Origin: Candidatus Halocynthiibacter alkanivorans
GTDB lineage: Bacteria; Pseudomonadota; Alphaproteobacteria; Rhodobacterales; Rhodobacteraceae
Length of the DNA: 53,769 nucleotides
Reading direction: 5' to 3'
Assembly (NCBI RefSeq): GCF_003333265.1
Contig: NZ_QOLB01000060.1
Coordinates: 1 to 53,769 of the forward strand
The notes under the pieces are model-generated. The model worked only from the letters and a program-made list of their open reading frames with translations. It did not search any database and was not told where the DNA came from. The translations under genes were made by a program, and so were the position numbers. This document shows, piece after piece, positions 44,935 through 53,769 of this stretch; the first letter of the stretch is position 1; each line of letters starts with the position of its first letter.

Positions 44935-46497
44935 ATGGAAACACTGAGTGATTATTCCCCGCTGAGTGAGGCTGAAAAACGCTTTATTGACGGCGCCGGA
45001 GACAGCGCGCGTCTGACGTTCGGTGATGGTGATATTCCGGACCAGATCGCGCCGGGCACCCGTATCCGCGCCGCGCTTATCCGCTTTGTTTTATTAGGAA
45101 AAGACCCGAAAATCATTTTGCACGACAAAGGGATCCGGCTGCGCGGGGCTGTGATTACCGGGAGGCTGGATTTGCAGGGCTGTGACTGCCGACGCGACAT
45201 ATCTCTGACCCGCTGCCGTATTGAGGAACCTCTGTCCCTGGTCAACGCGAGCCTGCGTGGTCTCCATATCAGTGGTTGCCTGATGAAAGGCCTTATGGCG
45301 GATAACGCCAGCTTTTCCGGCGCGTTGTATCTGCGGTCGGGAACTGTGATTGACGGCGAAATCAGCCTTGCTGGCGCCCGGATCGGTGGCGATTTGCAGA
45401 TCTGCGATGCTGAGATCCACAGCGGGGTGTCGGACGCGGTCTTTGCGCCATCTCTGCGGGTTCAGGGATCGGTTTTTCTGGGCAACTACCCCTATTCACA
45501 GCGCGTTACCACTCTGATCAGTGAGGGGATGTTGTTCTTTGCATCTGCCCGCGTCGCGCATGATTTTTTCGTCACGAATACGGCGATTTCACTGCCCGCC
45601 GAGGCGCAGCCCGCTGCTTTCTTTGGCGCCACTGAAGAGCATGGCAACAATATCGCGCTCTCGCTGGGGCGCGCGGTGATCGGCGGCATTTTATACATGC
45701 AGGCCAATCAGATAGGGCGGGGAATTGTAAACCTGGCGGGCGCTGAAGTGGCGCGGTTGACCGATGAACCGGCGGGTCCTGGTGCTGTCTATCCGATCCG
45801 GCTGGACGGGTTTCGCTATGGCGATTTTTCACGCCATGCCGAGACCTCTCTGGCGGCGCGGCTGGAGTGGCTGGCACGCCGGCCGGCTGAAACACCGTTT
45901 ACCGCGCAGCCCTATGAACAGCTGGCTTATGTGTTGAGGCGGCTTGGCCATCGCGATGATGCGCAGACCGTCCTGATGCGCAAAGAACAAGTCTTGCGAC
46001 ATGAAAACCGCCTGTTGCAGAAAAATCCGCTTTTGCGCGCGGTGTCGTGGAGTGTGGATGCAGGTTTGCGGCTGACGGTTGGGTATGGCTACCGGCCCGG
46101 GCGGGCGGTGTTTCTGGCTCTGGTGTTGGTAGTGGCGTTGGGGGCGTTTTTTCAACGTGCCTGGGAGGCGGGGGATATGACGCCCAATGCGGCGCCGATT
46201 CTGATCTCTGGCCCCTGGATCGAAGCAACGGTGCAACGATCTGAAAACCCCGCGGAATTCTGGTCTCAACCCGGGCAAGCCGGCCAGGACTGGGAAACAT
46301 TCAACGCCTGGGCCTATGCCGCGGATTTGTTCATTCCGATCGTGTCGCTGGGCCAGGAAGCCGCCTGGGCGCCTTCTACGTCGCGCTCACCTTTGGGGCG
46401 GACCGGCTGGTGGTTGCGCTGGTTTGCAAAGACGGTGGGCTGGATCGTCACCGCATTGGCGGCGGCGGCGATCACTGGCATCATCCGGCGCGACTAA
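44935..46497 (+). CDS. Beta-helix membrane protein of unknown function
   Basis: 520 aa. Residues about 60-280 are repeats of the form G-x-I-x-G-x-L-x-L-x-G (GAVITGRLDLQGCD, GEISLAGARIGGDLQI, VIGGILYMQANQIG), a right-handed beta-helix like pentapeptide-repeat proteins. C-terminal membrane helices near ALVLVVALGAFFQRAW and WIVTALAAAAITGI. Homologues are often auto-labelled membrane-associated oxidoreductase, but no cofactor motif is visible. ATG 44935 has no clear ribosome site; TTG 44878 is an alternative giving 539 aa. Overlaps the convergent phosphatase by 17 bp. Confidence 0.75.
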   Translation: METLSDYSPLSEAEKRFIDGAGDSARLTFGDGDIPDQIAPGTRIRAALIRFVLLGKDPKIILHDKGIRLRGAVITGRLDLQGCDCRRDISLTRCRIEEPLSLVNASLRGLHISGCLMKGLMADNASFSGALYLRSGTVIDGEISLAGARIGGDLQICDAEIHSGVSDAVFAPSLRVQGSVFLGNYPYSQRVTTLISEGMLFFASARVAHDFFVTNTAISLPAEAQPAAFFGATEEHGNNIALSLGRAVIGGILYMQANQIGRGIVNLAGAEVARLTDEPAGPGAVYPIRLDGFRYGDFSRHAETSLAARLEWLARRPAETPFTAQPYEQLAYVLRRLGHRDDAQTVLMRKEQVLRHENRLLQKNPLLRAVSWSVDAGLRLTVGYGYRPGRAVFLALVLVVALGAFFQRAWEAGDMTPNAAPILISGPWIEATVQRSENPAEFWSQPGQAGQDWETFNAWAYAADLFIPIVSLGQEAAWAPSTSRSPLGRTGWWLRWFAKTVGWIVTALAAAAITGIIRRD

Positions 46498-47284
46498 CAC
46501 GCACATAGGCATCCGGGACCGGCAGACTTGTGGGTATTTCTGCGTGTTCAATGGGTACGCGTCCCGCATCCGTCAGGACAAACACCTGATCGCCGTCAAA
46601 AACTGCGGCTGTCATGGGTTCGCCGTAGCCAGCCGCTGAATCCAGGTCAACCCGGTTGCCATAATGCAGTGGCCGAAAAAGAGCCGTGTGGCCGTGCACC
46701 ACGAGCGGGCCAAAACTGCCGCGGTGGGTGAGAAAACCCGCGCGGATCCAGATCAGGTCATCTTCTGATTGCTGCTCCAGCGCGACGCCGGGGCGGATGC
46801 CGGCATGGACAAACAGCAGGCCTTCGTGTTGGTGCGTCAGGGGCAGAGAGCGCATGAACGCCAGATGTGCGGCCGGGACCGCGGCCTGAGCGGCGATCTG
46901 AATCGCGTTCATATCCCCGTCTTCTGAGGCGCTAACGCCATAAGATTCAAGCGTTTTAACGCCGCCGATGCGTCGGTCAAAATAGCCGATACCTGACGAG
47001 ATCCTGGTGTCGGTGTCGACGCCCGTTTCGACAAAACGCTGAAACATCCGGTCGTGATTGCCACGCAGAACAATCCAGTCCTGGCCCTGGTCAATGCCCT
47101 CCATCAGGTATTCAATAACACCGCGGGAGTCAGGGCCGCGATCCACCAGGTCACCGAGATGAACCACAGTCGCTTTGATGCCCGTGGCGGCAATATCGCG
47201 GTTGATGCGGTCGTGGGCCGCTTTCAGCATGTCGAGTTGGCCGTGAATGTCACCTATGGCGTAGATCTGCATCAGTTTTCCCAT
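46481..47284 (-). CDS. PPP-family metallophosphatase (serine/threonine or Ap4A type)
   Basis: 267 aa. Dinuclear metal motifs GDIHG (11-15), GDLVDRG and RGNHD are intact; later metal histidines in FVHAGIRPG and VVHGHT. Could act on phosphoproteins or dinucleotides such as Ap4A; sequence alone does not decide. Start at 47284 or four residues in. Confidence 0.88.
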   Translation of the reverse strand: MGKLMQIYAIGDIHGQLDMLKAAHDRINRDIAATGIKATVVHLGDLVDRGPDSRGVIEYLMEGIDQGQDWIVLRGNHDRMFQRFVETGVDTDTRISSGIGYFDRRIGGVKTLESYGVSASEDGDMNAIQIAAQAAVPAAHLAFMRSLPLTHQHEGLLFVHAGIRPGVALEQQSEDDLIWIRAGFLTHRGSFGPLVVHGHTALFRPLHYGNRVDLDSAAGYGEPMTAAVFDGDQVFVLTDAGRVPIEHAEIPTSLPVPDAYVRVSRAG

Positions 47285-47465
47285 TCCACATCTCTTTCAG
47301 CAGCTTAGACATGGGGGCAGCCTGCCCTGGTGTCAACGCGCGTGCGGCGCAGTTTGTGACGCTTCAGCGCGAATTTTGAGGCCGGGAACTGGCTGCGTAA
47401 ACGGTCGTCAGCAGGCTGTAAGTGTACAAAAAGCGGTCGGTGCTGACAGGCTTCTCGTCGATGGT

Positions 47466-47490
47466 GGCTCCGGGAAAATTCCCCGGAGCC
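47466..47490 (-). terminator. Hairpin downstream of serA
   Basis: Perfect 9-bp stem GGCTCCGGG / CCCGGAGCC, 7-nt loop, 7 nt after the serA stop. No T-run follows on the minus strand, so termination may be partial or Rho-assisted. Confidence 0.5.
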
Positions 47491-47497
47491 TTTGATC

Positions 47498-49090
47498 TTA
47501 TACCGAAAATTCCAGCGGTGCGACGATCTGGAACAGGCCGGTGTCGCGAAGTTCTGCAAGAACTTTAGCATCGGGCTGCTCGTCAATATAAAGCAGCGCA
47601 ATCGCGTCGGCGCCCTGATCAGCGCGGCCAAGGGTAAAGTTGGCGATATTGACGTTATTGGCCGCCAGGATCGAGCCGAGTTTACCGATGATGCCAGGCA
47701 CGTCCTTGTTGGACGTATACAACATGTGCGCGCCGATTTCGGCGTCGATGTTGATGCCTTTGATCTGGATGAACCGAGGTTTTCCATCGGAAAATACCGT
47801 GCCAGCGATCGAGCGTTCGCGTTTGTCGGTTTTCACCGTCAGTTTGATATAGGCGTCAAACACGCCGGATTTGTCCTGGGTGGTTTTGGAAATGGCGATG
47901 CCGCGTTCTTTGGCGATCACCGAAGCAGACACCATGTTTACCGCTGGGTTGGTGGCTTTCATCAGACCGGCAACAGCGGCACATTCCAACGCGGCGAGGT
48001 TCATTTTCGACACCGCGCCGTCATATACCACGTTGATTTCTTTGATGACTTCGCCGGTCATCTGGCCAACAAAAGCACCAAGATGTTCTGCCAGGTGAAT
48101 CCATGGTCCCATGACTTTGGCTTCTTCAGCGGTGACAGAGGGCATGTTCAGCGCGTTGGACACCGCACCGGTCAGCAGGTAGTCGGACATCTGTTCGGCC
48201 ACTTGCAGCGCCACGTTTTCCTGAGCTTCCGATGTGGCTGCGCCCAGGTGCGGGGTGCAGACCACGTTGGGCAGGTTGAAAAGCGGATTTTCTTTTGCAG
48301 GTTCAACGGCAAAGACGTCAAAGGCTGCGCCGGCGATGTGACCTGATTTCAGCAACTCCGCCAGCGCTTCTTCGTCCACCAGACCCCCACGGGCACAGTT
48401 GATGATGCGCACACCAGGCTTGGTTTTGGCGAGGTTTTCGCGGCTGAGGATGTTGCGGGTCTTCTCGGTGAACGGCACGTGAAGCGTAATGAAATCAGCG
48501 CGTTGCAGCAGTTCATCCAGCTCGACTTTGGTGACGCCCATTTTGTCGGCGCGCTCTGGTGACAGGAACGGGTCATAGGCGATGACCTTCATTTTCAGGC
48601 CAAGAGCGCGATCACAAACGATGCCACCGATATTGCCGGCACCGATGACGCCGAGCGTTTTATTGGTCAGTTCCACGCCCATGAACTTGGACTTTTCCCA
48701 TTTGCCGGCATGGGTGGAGGCGCTGGCTTCGGGGATCTGACGTGCCACAGAAAACATCATCGCAATCGCATGTTCTGCGGTGGTGATCATGTTGCCGAAC
48801 GGCGTGTTCATTACGATCACGCCTTTCTTGGAAGCGTTTGGAATATCTACATTATCGACGCCAATACCAGCGCGCGCGACGACTTTGAGATTGTCAGCAG
48901 CTGCGAGAATTTTTTCGGTCACTTTGGTGGCGGAGCGGATTGCAAGACCGTCATACTGGCCGATAACCGCCAGCAGTGCGTCTTTGTCTTTGCCCAGATT
49001 GGGCTCAAAATCGACCTCAATACCGCGGTCGCGGAAGATCTGAACGGCGGTTTCGCTGAGTTTGTCGGAGACGAGAACTTTGGGTGCCAT
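47498..49090 (-). CDS. serA: D-3-phosphoglycerate dehydrogenase
   Basis: 530 aa, the long form with substrate-binding, Rossmann (VIGAGNIGGIVCDRA), ASB and C-terminal ACT domains (KDVPGIIGKLGSILAANNVN). Catalytic residues lie in NCARGG (Arg), FAVEP (Glu) and TPHLGAAT (His). First step of serine synthesis, usually feedback-inhibited by serine through the ACT domain. ATG 49090 follows GGAAG. Downstream of serC with 126 bp between, holding a regulatory element. Confidence 0.96.
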   Translation of the reverse strand: MAPKVLVSDKLSETAVQIFRDRGIEVDFEPNLGKDKDALLAVIGQYDGLAIRSATKVTEKILAAADNLKVVARAGIGVDNVDIPNASKKGVIVMNTPFGNMITTAEHAIAMMFSVARQIPEASASTHAGKWEKSKFMGVELTNKTLGVIGAGNIGGIVCDRALGLKMKVIAYDPFLSPERADKMGVTKVELDELLQRADFITLHVPFTEKTRNILSRENLAKTKPGVRIINCARGGLVDEEALAELLKSGHIAGAAFDVFAVEPAKENPLFNLPNVVCTPHLGAATSEAQENVALQVAEQMSDYLLTGAVSNALNMPSVTAEEAKVMGPWIHLAEHLGAFVGQMTGEVIKEINVVYDGAVSKMNLAALECAAVAGLMKATNPAVNMVSASVIAKERGIAISKTTQDKSGVFDAYIKLTVKTDKRERSIAGTVFSDGKPRFIQIKGINIDAEIGAHMLYTSNKDVPGIIGKLGSILAANNVNIANFTLGRADQGADAIALLYIDEQPDAKVLAELRDTGLFQIVAPLEFSV

Positions 49091-49111
49091 GGTTAGGGCT
49101 TCCTTCATCGG

Positions 49112-49159
49112 TGCGAACTTATGTGAATTTTGCACAAAACGCCGGGTGGGTTGTGCAAA
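49112..49159 (-). promoter_or_regulatory. TTTGCACA-N15-TGTGCAAA element, copy B (serA)
   Basis: On the minus strand TTTGCACA (49159-49152), 15-bp spacer, then TGTGCAAA (49136-49129) running into ATTCACATAAGTTCGCA (49128-49112), 21 bp before serA. It equals copy A at arfB apart from one base outside the spacer. Position close to the ATG suggests it is or overlaps the serA promoter. Confidence 0.75.
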
Positions 49160-49178
49160 CGCATGAACATTGGGGGAA

Positions 49179-49216
49179 CGGCTGCCAGTCCGGGGTCAGA
49201 ACGGCAGCCGAAAAAA
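49179..49216 (-). terminator. Hairpin between serC and serA
   Basis: CGGCTGCC (49179-49186) pairs with GGCAGCCG (49203-49210); 6 nt after the serC stop. On the minus strand the run of T lies before the stem, so it is not a standard terminator; it may be an attenuating or stabilising hairpin. Confidence 0.4.
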
Positions 49217-50359
49217 TTACTGCGCGGCGAGTTCCGCGTGAAATGCCCAGTCCAGCCAGGGCAGCATGGCGGTGATGTCAGAGGTCTCGACTGTGCCACC
49301 GCACCAGATGCGCAGACCGGCGGGTGCGTCACGGTAGGCGCCAATGTCGAGCGCCACGTTTTCCGCATCGAGCCGTTTGGCCACGGCCTTGGCGAAAGCG
49401 GCGCCGTCTTTGATCCGCTCGTCGGTAAACTTGAGGCAGACCGAGGTGTTGGAGCGCGTCGCCGGATCATTGGCAAGGAATTCGATCCAGTCGTTGGCCG
49501 CGACAAAGTCTGCCACCGCGCCGGCATTGGCGTCGGCACGTGCGATCATGCCTTTGAGACCGCCGACCGATTTGGCCCAGTCCAGCGCCAGCAGGTAGTC
49601 TTCCACTGCCAGCATCGAGGGGGTGTTGATGGTCTCACCCTTAAAGATGCCTTCGATCAGTTTGCCACCTTTGGTGAGGCGGAAGATTTTGGGCAGCGGC
49701 CAGGCCGGGGTGTAGCTTTCCAGCCGTTCCACAGCGCGGGGCGACAGGATCAGCATGCCATGGGCCGCTTCACCGCCGAGCACTTTCTGCCAGGAGAAGG
49801 TGGTGACGTCGAGCTTGTCCCAGGGCAGGTCCTGGGCGAAGGCCGCCGAGGTCGCATCACAGATGGTCAGCCCGTCGCGGTCTGCAGGGATCACGTCGCC
49901 AGAGGCAACACGCACACCCGAGGTGGTGCCGTTCCAGGTAAAGACAACGTCTTTGTCAAAATCGACCTCAGTCAGGTCGACGATGTCGCCATAGCCGGCG
50001 ATGCGGGTGGTGGCGTCCAGCTTCAGCTGTTTCACCACATCGGTGACCCAGCCGGCGCCGAAACTTTCCCAGGCCAGCATTTCCACCGGGCGGGCGCCGA
50101 GCAGCGACCACATGGCCATTTCAACTGCGCCGGTGTCAGACGCAGGAACAATGCCGATACGGTAGTCGGCCGGAATGCCGAGAATGTCGCGGGTGTTGTC
50201 GATGGCGGCTTTGAGTTTGGCTTTGCCGGGGGCAGCGCGGTGGCTGCGGCCCAGTGGCGCGTCGGCCAGGCGGGCCAGGTCAAAGACCGGCGGTTTGGCG
50301 CAAGGGCCGGACGAAAAACGCGGATTGGCCGGCCGCGTGGCCGGAGTAGATAGTGCCAT
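49217..50359 (-). CDS. serC: Phosphoserine aminotransferase
   Basis: 380 aa PLP enzyme, second step of serine synthesis. The PLP lysine is in [28 protein letters not shown] at the N terminus is typical of the alphaproteobacterial type. GAGGAT lies 9 nt before ATG 50359; the frame open to 50614 is leader. Divergent from serB. Confidence 0.95.
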   Translation of the reverse strand: MALSTPATRPANPRFSSGPCAKPPVFDLARLADAPLGRSHRAAPGKAKLKAAIDNTRDILGIPADYRIGIVPASDTGAVEMAMWSLLGARPVEMLAWESFGAGWVTDVVKQLKLDATTRIAGYGDIVDLTEVDFDKDVVFTWNGTTSGVRVASGDVIPADRDGLTICDATSAAFAQDLPWDKLDVTTFSWQKVLGGEAAHGMLILSPRAVERLESYTPAWPLPKIFRLTKGGKLIEGIFKGETINTPSMLAVEDYLLALDWAKSVGGLKGMIARADANAGAVADFVAANDWIEFLANDPATRSNTSVCLKFTDERIKDGAAFAKAVAKRLDAENVALDIGAYRDAPAGLRIWCGGTVETSDITAMLPWLDWAFHAELAAQ

Positions 50360-50480
50360 TTCTGGTATCCTCACAGATATATGCCCTTCGTTGGGGAAGG
50401 GTGTCCCACCGACGGGGATAAGAGGCTTGAGATGCTGGTGCAAGATGAAAAATGGCGCTATAGCGCCGGTTGAGTAGACA
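50360..50480 (-). promoter_or_regulatory. serC leader with hairpins (serC-motif RNA candidate)
   Basis: On the minus strand it contains CCCTTC-N6-GAAGGG (50401-50384) shortly before the ribosome site and the palindrome GGCGCTATAGCGCC (50467-50454). A conserved serC RNA motif is described in leaders of alphaproteobacterial serC-serA operons; location and hairpins agree with it but I cannot run the covariance model. Confidence 0.4.
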
Positions 50481-50534
50481 AAAACGACGGTTCTGGTTCC
50501 GATCGGAAACAGCGCCGGCCTGAACGGACTGGAG

Positions 50535-51419
50535 ATGCCTGTGTATAGTGTAACGCTGATGGCTGCCCCTGCGGCGCGAAATCTTGATGGTGCAATGGTC
50601 GATTCGCTGCGCAATGCCTGGGGCGGCGGGGACGCGCTCTGGCTGGCGGCGGATCAGGCGGCGGAGTTTGTGCTGGAGCGGCGGCCGGAGAACTTCTGGC
50701 AGGTCTGGGCCGATCTGCAGGCGCTGGGGCTGGACCTGGTGCTGCAAGAGAGTGCCGGGCGGCGCAAGCAGATGCTGCTGGCGGATATGGACAGCACCAT
50801 GATCCAGCAGGAATGTATTGACGAGCTGGCGGATGAGGCCGGGATCGGGGCGCGGGTCAAAGAGATCACCGCGCGCGCTATGAACGGGGAACTTGATTTT
50901 GACGGGGCGTTGCGCGAACGCGTTGGTCTGCTGGCGGGGCTGGATGCCGCGGTGATCAAACAGGTGCTGGACACGCGCATCACCCTGATGCCGGGGGGCG
51001 CTGCATTGCTGGCGACGATGAAGCAGGATGGGGCCTATGCGGCGCTGGTCTCCGGCGGATTTACTGCCTTTACCGCCCATGTTGCCGGCGTGCTGGGCTT
51101 TGACGAAAACCGGGCCAATACTTTGATCGTAGAAGGTGGCAAGCTGAGCGGGGAGGTGGGCATGCCCATTCTCGGGCGTCAGGCCAAAGTGGATGCGCTG
51201 GAGGAGATCACCGCGCGTCTGGGACTTACTGAGGCTGAGGTGATGGCGGTCGGGGATGGCGCCAATGATCTTGGCATGCTGGGCCGCGCCGGCGCCGGGG
51301 TGGCGCTGCATGCCAAACCGTCGGTGGCGGCGCAATGTGACATCCGAATCAACCATGGTGATCTGACATCTTTGCTGTATATCCAGGGCTACAGCAGGGA
51401 TGAATTTGTGAATGTTTGA
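50535..51419 (+). CDS. serB: Phosphoserine phosphatase
   Basis: 294 aa HAD enzyme, last step of serine synthesis. Asp84 and Asp86 in ADMDSTMIQ are the catalytic pair; LVSGGFTAF and [11 protein letters not shown] are the other HAD motifs. The N-terminal 75 residues are a regulatory-type domain. GGAG lies 5 nt before the ATG. Overlaps the next gene by 8 bp. Confidence 0.95.
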   Translation: MPVYSVTLMAAPAARNLDGAMVDSLRNAWGGGDALWLAADQAAEFVLERRPENFWQVWADLQALGLDLVLQESAGRRKQMLLADMDSTMIQQECIDELADEAGIGARVKEITARAMNGELDFDGALRERVGLLAGLDAAVIKQVLDTRITLMPGGAALLATMKQDGAYAALVSGGFTAFTAHVAGVLGFDENRANTLIVEGGKLSGEVGMPILGRQAKVDALEEITARLGLTEAEVMAVGDGANDLGMLGRAGAGVALHAKPSVAAQCDIRINHGDLTSLLYIQGYSRDEFVNV

Positions 51420-52170
51420 AGTTGGATACGAGCTTTTAGCTCTTTTGATGGTTGCTGGGTTTGTTGCCGGTTTTGTTGATGCGATTGCGGGCGGCAGCGG
51501 GCTGATCGGGGTGCCGGTGCTGCTTTTGGCCGGGGCGTCACCGATTGAGGCGCTCTCCACCAATAAAATCCAGAGCGTGTTTGGCGCCGCCACTGCGGCC
51601 TGGGGCTACAGCCGTTCCGGTCTGGTGGATCTGCGGCGCCAGGGACGCGCAGCGGTGCTGGCATTTTTTGCCTCGGTGGTCGGGGCCTTGCTGGTCTCGG
51701 TGATGCCTGTGGCGTTTATCCGGCTGATGCTGCCGCTGGTGCTGGTGGCGATTGCGCTGTTTTTCATGCTGAAAAAGGGGCTGGATGACAGTGACCGCCA
51801 TGCGCGGTTCACCCCAATGATGTTTACCCTGACGATGGTGCCGCTGGTCGGGCTTTATGACGGGTTGTTGGGGCCGGGCACGGGTTCGTTTTTCATGATC
51901 GCTTTTGTCAGCCTCGCCGGCTACGGGGTGCTAAAGGCGACGGCGCATACCAAGCTTTTAAACCTGGCCTCCAACCTGGGAGCGATTGTGGCGTTTTCCG
52001 TGGTAGCGACACCCTGGTGGTTTACCGGGCTGGCGATGGGGGCGGCGCAGATCGCCGGCGCGCGTCTGGGCACCCGTCTGGCGGTGCGTATTGGTGCCAG
52101 GGTGATCAAACCGCTGCTGGTGCTGACCACCAGCGTTTTGGCGGCAAAACTTATGATGGACTGGTTTTGA
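51412..52170 (+). CDS. TSUP (TauE/SafE) family membrane permease
   Basis: 252 aa with about eight helices and the paired family motifs FVDAIAGGSGLIGVPVLL and YDGLLGPGTGSFF. TSUP proteins move sulfite, sulfonates or organic acids across the inner membrane. Coupling to serB suggests a link with serine or sulfur metabolism, but this is inference. Confidence 0.9.
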   Translation: MFEVGYELLALLMVAGFVAGFVDAIAGGSGLIGVPVLLLAGASPIEALSTNKIQSVFGAATAAWGYSRSGLVDLRRQGRAAVLAFFASVVGALLVSVMPVAFIRLMLPLVLVAIALFFMLKKGLDDSDRHARFTPMMFTLTMVPLVGLYDGLLGPGTGSFFMIAFVSLAGYGVLKATAHTKLLNLASNLGAIVAFSVVATPWWFTGLAMGAAQIAGARLGTRLAVRIGARVIKPLLVLTTSVLAAKLMMDWF

Positions 52171-52392
52171 AATCTGGAGCGGGACCAGTGTCCGGGGACG
52201 GCGGTGGAGGTGCCAGCGCCTGGGTTTCGCGCATGGGCACTGCTCTGCGGTGCCTGCCGGTGCTGAAAAATGTAGCGCAATGTCGGAAAGAGCTGCCGCC
52301 AGGCAGCGGCATCCCAATATGCGCTGGTCCTCAGACATCATCCTGTGTCTGATGCGTCGTGTTAAAAGACAAGAGAAACGGAAACGGCTGAT

Positions 52393-53670
52393 ATGGGCAA
52401 AGATCTGAAATCTGAAACGGCGTTTTTGCGCAAGTTATTTGATGTGGCTGTGGCTGCGGCGGATCCGGCGGTGACCATCCCGGCAGCTTTGCCGGAAAAA
52501 CCCGCAGGTCGTGTTGTGGTGGTCGGGGCCGGCAAGGCTTCGGCGCGCATGGCCGAAGTGGTGGAACAGGTCTGGGGCCCGTGTGAAGGGCTGGTGCTGA
52601 CCCGGTATGGTTATGCGCGGCCCACCCAAGGTATTGAGATTGTGGAAGCGTCCCATCCGGTGGCGGATGCGGCGGGGCAGGCGGCGACCACGCGGCTGCT
52701 GGCTTTGCTTGAAAGCCTGGGGCCGGATGATTTTGTGCTCTGCCTGATCTCGGGCGGTGGCTCGGCGCTGCTGTGTGCGCCGGCCGGGGAGATGACACTT
52801 GAAGACAAACAGGCGGTGCACCGGGTGTTGCTGGAAAGTGGCGCGCCGATTGCGCAGATGAATGTGGTGCGCAAGCATATGTCACGGGTGAAAGGCGGCC
52901 AGCTGGGGGCGGCAAGTCACCCGGCAAAGATGCTGTGTCTGATGATATCCGATGTGCCCGGCGATGATCCTGCCGATATCGCGTCTGGTGCGACGGTGGG
53001 CGAGCGCTCGACCCCGGCGGATGCGCTGGAGATTGTCGCGCGGTATGGCATGGAACTGCCTGCGGTGGCGATGGATGTGCTGAAGGGCGCGTCTTCGGTG
53101 GTGGCACCAGGGGATGCGCGCCTGTCGAAGATCGACAACCGGATCATTTCGGCGCCGTCTCAGTCGCTTGAGGCGGCCAGAAAGCTGGCCGGGTCCCGCG
53201 GGCTGCGGGTGCAGATCCTGGGCGATGCGATTGAGGGCGAAGCCCGGGACGAGGGCGCGCGCCAGGCGGCTCTGGCGCTGGAGGTCCAGCGCGGATTGAA
53301 AGCGGGCGAGGCGCCGGTATTGCTACTGTCTGGCGGCGAATGCACCGTGTCGGGCTGGGGCGGCGGTATTGGCGGACCCAATGCGGAATTCGCGCTGGCG
53401 GTGGCGATGGCGTTGCAGGGCCAGCCGGGTATTTCGCTGATTGCCTGCGACACCGACGGGGTGGATGGCGCGGCTGAAGTTGCCGGCGCGGTGGTGACGG
53501 AGCAGACGTTGGCGCGGGCCGGCGCGCTGGGCATTGACGCGGCCGATGTGATGATGCGCAGTGACAGTCATACGTTTTTTGCCGCGTTGGAGGATCAGGT
53601 GGTGACCGGGCCGACGCTGACAAATGTGAATGATTTCAGGGCGATTCTGATCAAGCCTTTGGCGGGTTAA
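52393..53670 (+). CDS. Glycerate 2-kinase (DUF4147/MOFRL family)
   Basis: 425 aa. N-terminal DUF4147 domain (VVVVGAGKASARMAE, ASHPVADAAG, LISGGGSALLCAP) and C-terminal MOFRL domain (LLLSGGECTVS, GGPNAEFALA, DTDGVDGAAEVAGAVV). Phosphorylates D-glycerate to 2-phosphoglycerate; older labels call it hydroxypyruvate reductase TtuD. It fits the serine/glyoxylate theme of the region. A 222-bp gap to the TSUP gene has a GCTGCC-GCCA-GGCAGC hairpin at about 52290-52306. Confidence 0.9.
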   Translation: MGKDLKSETAFLRKLFDVAVAAADPAVTIPAALPEKPAGRVVVVGAGKASARMAEVVEQVWGPCEGLVLTRYGYARPTQGIEIVEASHPVADAAGQAATTRLLALLESLGPDDFVLCLISGGGSALLCAPAGEMTLEDKQAVHRVLLESGAPIAQMNVVRKHMSRVKGGQLGAASHPAKMLCLMISDVPGDDPADIASGATVGERSTPADALEIVARYGMELPAVAMDVLKGASSVVAPGDARLSKIDNRIISAPSQSLEAARKLAGSRGLRVQILGDAIEGEARDEGARQAALALEVQRGLKAGEAPVLLLSGGECTVSGWGGGIGGPNAEFALAVAMALQGQPGISLIACDTDGVDGAAEVAGAVVTEQTLARAGALGIDAADVMMRSDSHTFFAALEDQVVTGPTLTNVNDFRAILIKPLAG

Positions 53671-53740
53671 AGCCACTGAACATTTTTGAGCTGTGTAGTG
53701 CAGCCATCGTTTGTGCCTGAGGGTAAGAAAGGAGCAAAGG

Positions 53741-53769
53741 GTGATTTCGCTACTCAAAACCTACAATCG
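53741..53769 (+). CDS. Possible start of a further gene, cut by the window end
   Basis: GTG at 53741 is preceded by AAAGGAG with 6-nt spacing and opens a frame (ISLLKTYN) to the end. Too short for identification. Confidence 0.35.

Noticed and set aside
49112-49136. CRP/FNR site reading of TGTGCAAAATTCACA
   Set aside because: The half-sites are 1 bp too close for a CRP dyad and copy A at arfB loses the second half-site, so the TTTGCACA dyad fits better.

Overview
The window reads as a chromosomal segment from an alphaproteobacterium, most likely Rhodobacteraceae (Roseobacter/Rhodobacter side). The basis is high GC with relaxed promoters, the divergent serB / serC-serA arrangement, an IlvD/EDD-type sugar-acid dehydratase in a galactose operon, GbcAB-type betaine demethylase genes, and the general style of the housekeeping genes. 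This is inference from gene content; no rRNA or tRNA is present. Coding density is about 90% and almost every gene is intact.

Region by region: (1) 1-10.7 kb is a translationally coupled operon for galactosides: two ABC permeases, GH36 alpha-galactosidase, IlvD-type galactonate dehydratase, SDR sugar dehydrogenase, DgoK, DgoA, GH42 beta-galactosidase and an SMP-30 lactonase. Together they import galactosides, release galactose and oxidise it by the De Ley-Doudoroff route to pyruvate and glyceraldehyde-3-phosphate. The binding protein and ATPase of the transporter are not in the window. (2) 10.8-13.8 kb is a TetR regulator divergent from three small-molecule genes (DUF1348/NTF2-like, PNPOx-like, secreted epoxide-hydrolase-like), with three related operator-like sites. 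(3) 13.8-18 kb holds hpd with a divergent Lrp/AsnC regulator, an ArsR regulator with a divergent NIPSNAP-ABM pair, and an IclR regulator. (4) 18-21.5 kb is a malate synthase G (glcB)-glcG-gamma carbonic anhydrase run, facing the IclR gene across a large symmetric operator-like site. (5) 21.8-25 kb holds gbcA-gbcB-like demethylase genes and an orphan HupE. (6) 25.4-33.4 kb holds trhO, pncA-pncB, a VOC protein, an AAA+ ATPase with a possible C-terminal winged helix, an RhlE-type RNA helicase, an orphan PAAR protein and arfB. (7) 33.5-37.6 kb is a leftward envelope cluster (thioesterase, MFS, MepA, esterase-like phytase-family protein). (8) 37.7-47.3 kb holds yggT, recQ, yaaA, a soluble hybrid histidine kinase, a thiolase, a small ORF, a beta-helix membrane protein and a PPP phosphatase. 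(9) 47.5-53.7 kb is serine biosynthesis (serA, serC, divergent serB), a TSUP permease and a glycerate kinase.

The most unusual signals are non-coding. Upstream of the AAA+ ATPase lies an array of five TATAAN hexamers at exactly 10-bp spacing, preceded by TATACT 16 bp before the first. The same 62-bp architecture, followed by a near-copy of the gene's first 12 bases, occurs 784 bp upstream on the far side of the VOC gene. The linkers mostly differ while the hexamers are kept, which suggests a helically phased binding array. A second signal is a composite inverted-repeat element (8-bp arm, 15-bp spacer, 25-bp conserved arm plus flank) found upstream of both arfB and serA. Other points of interest are concentric palindromes at iclR/glcB, a dehydrogenase lacking the catalytic Lys, and unassigned small ORFs.
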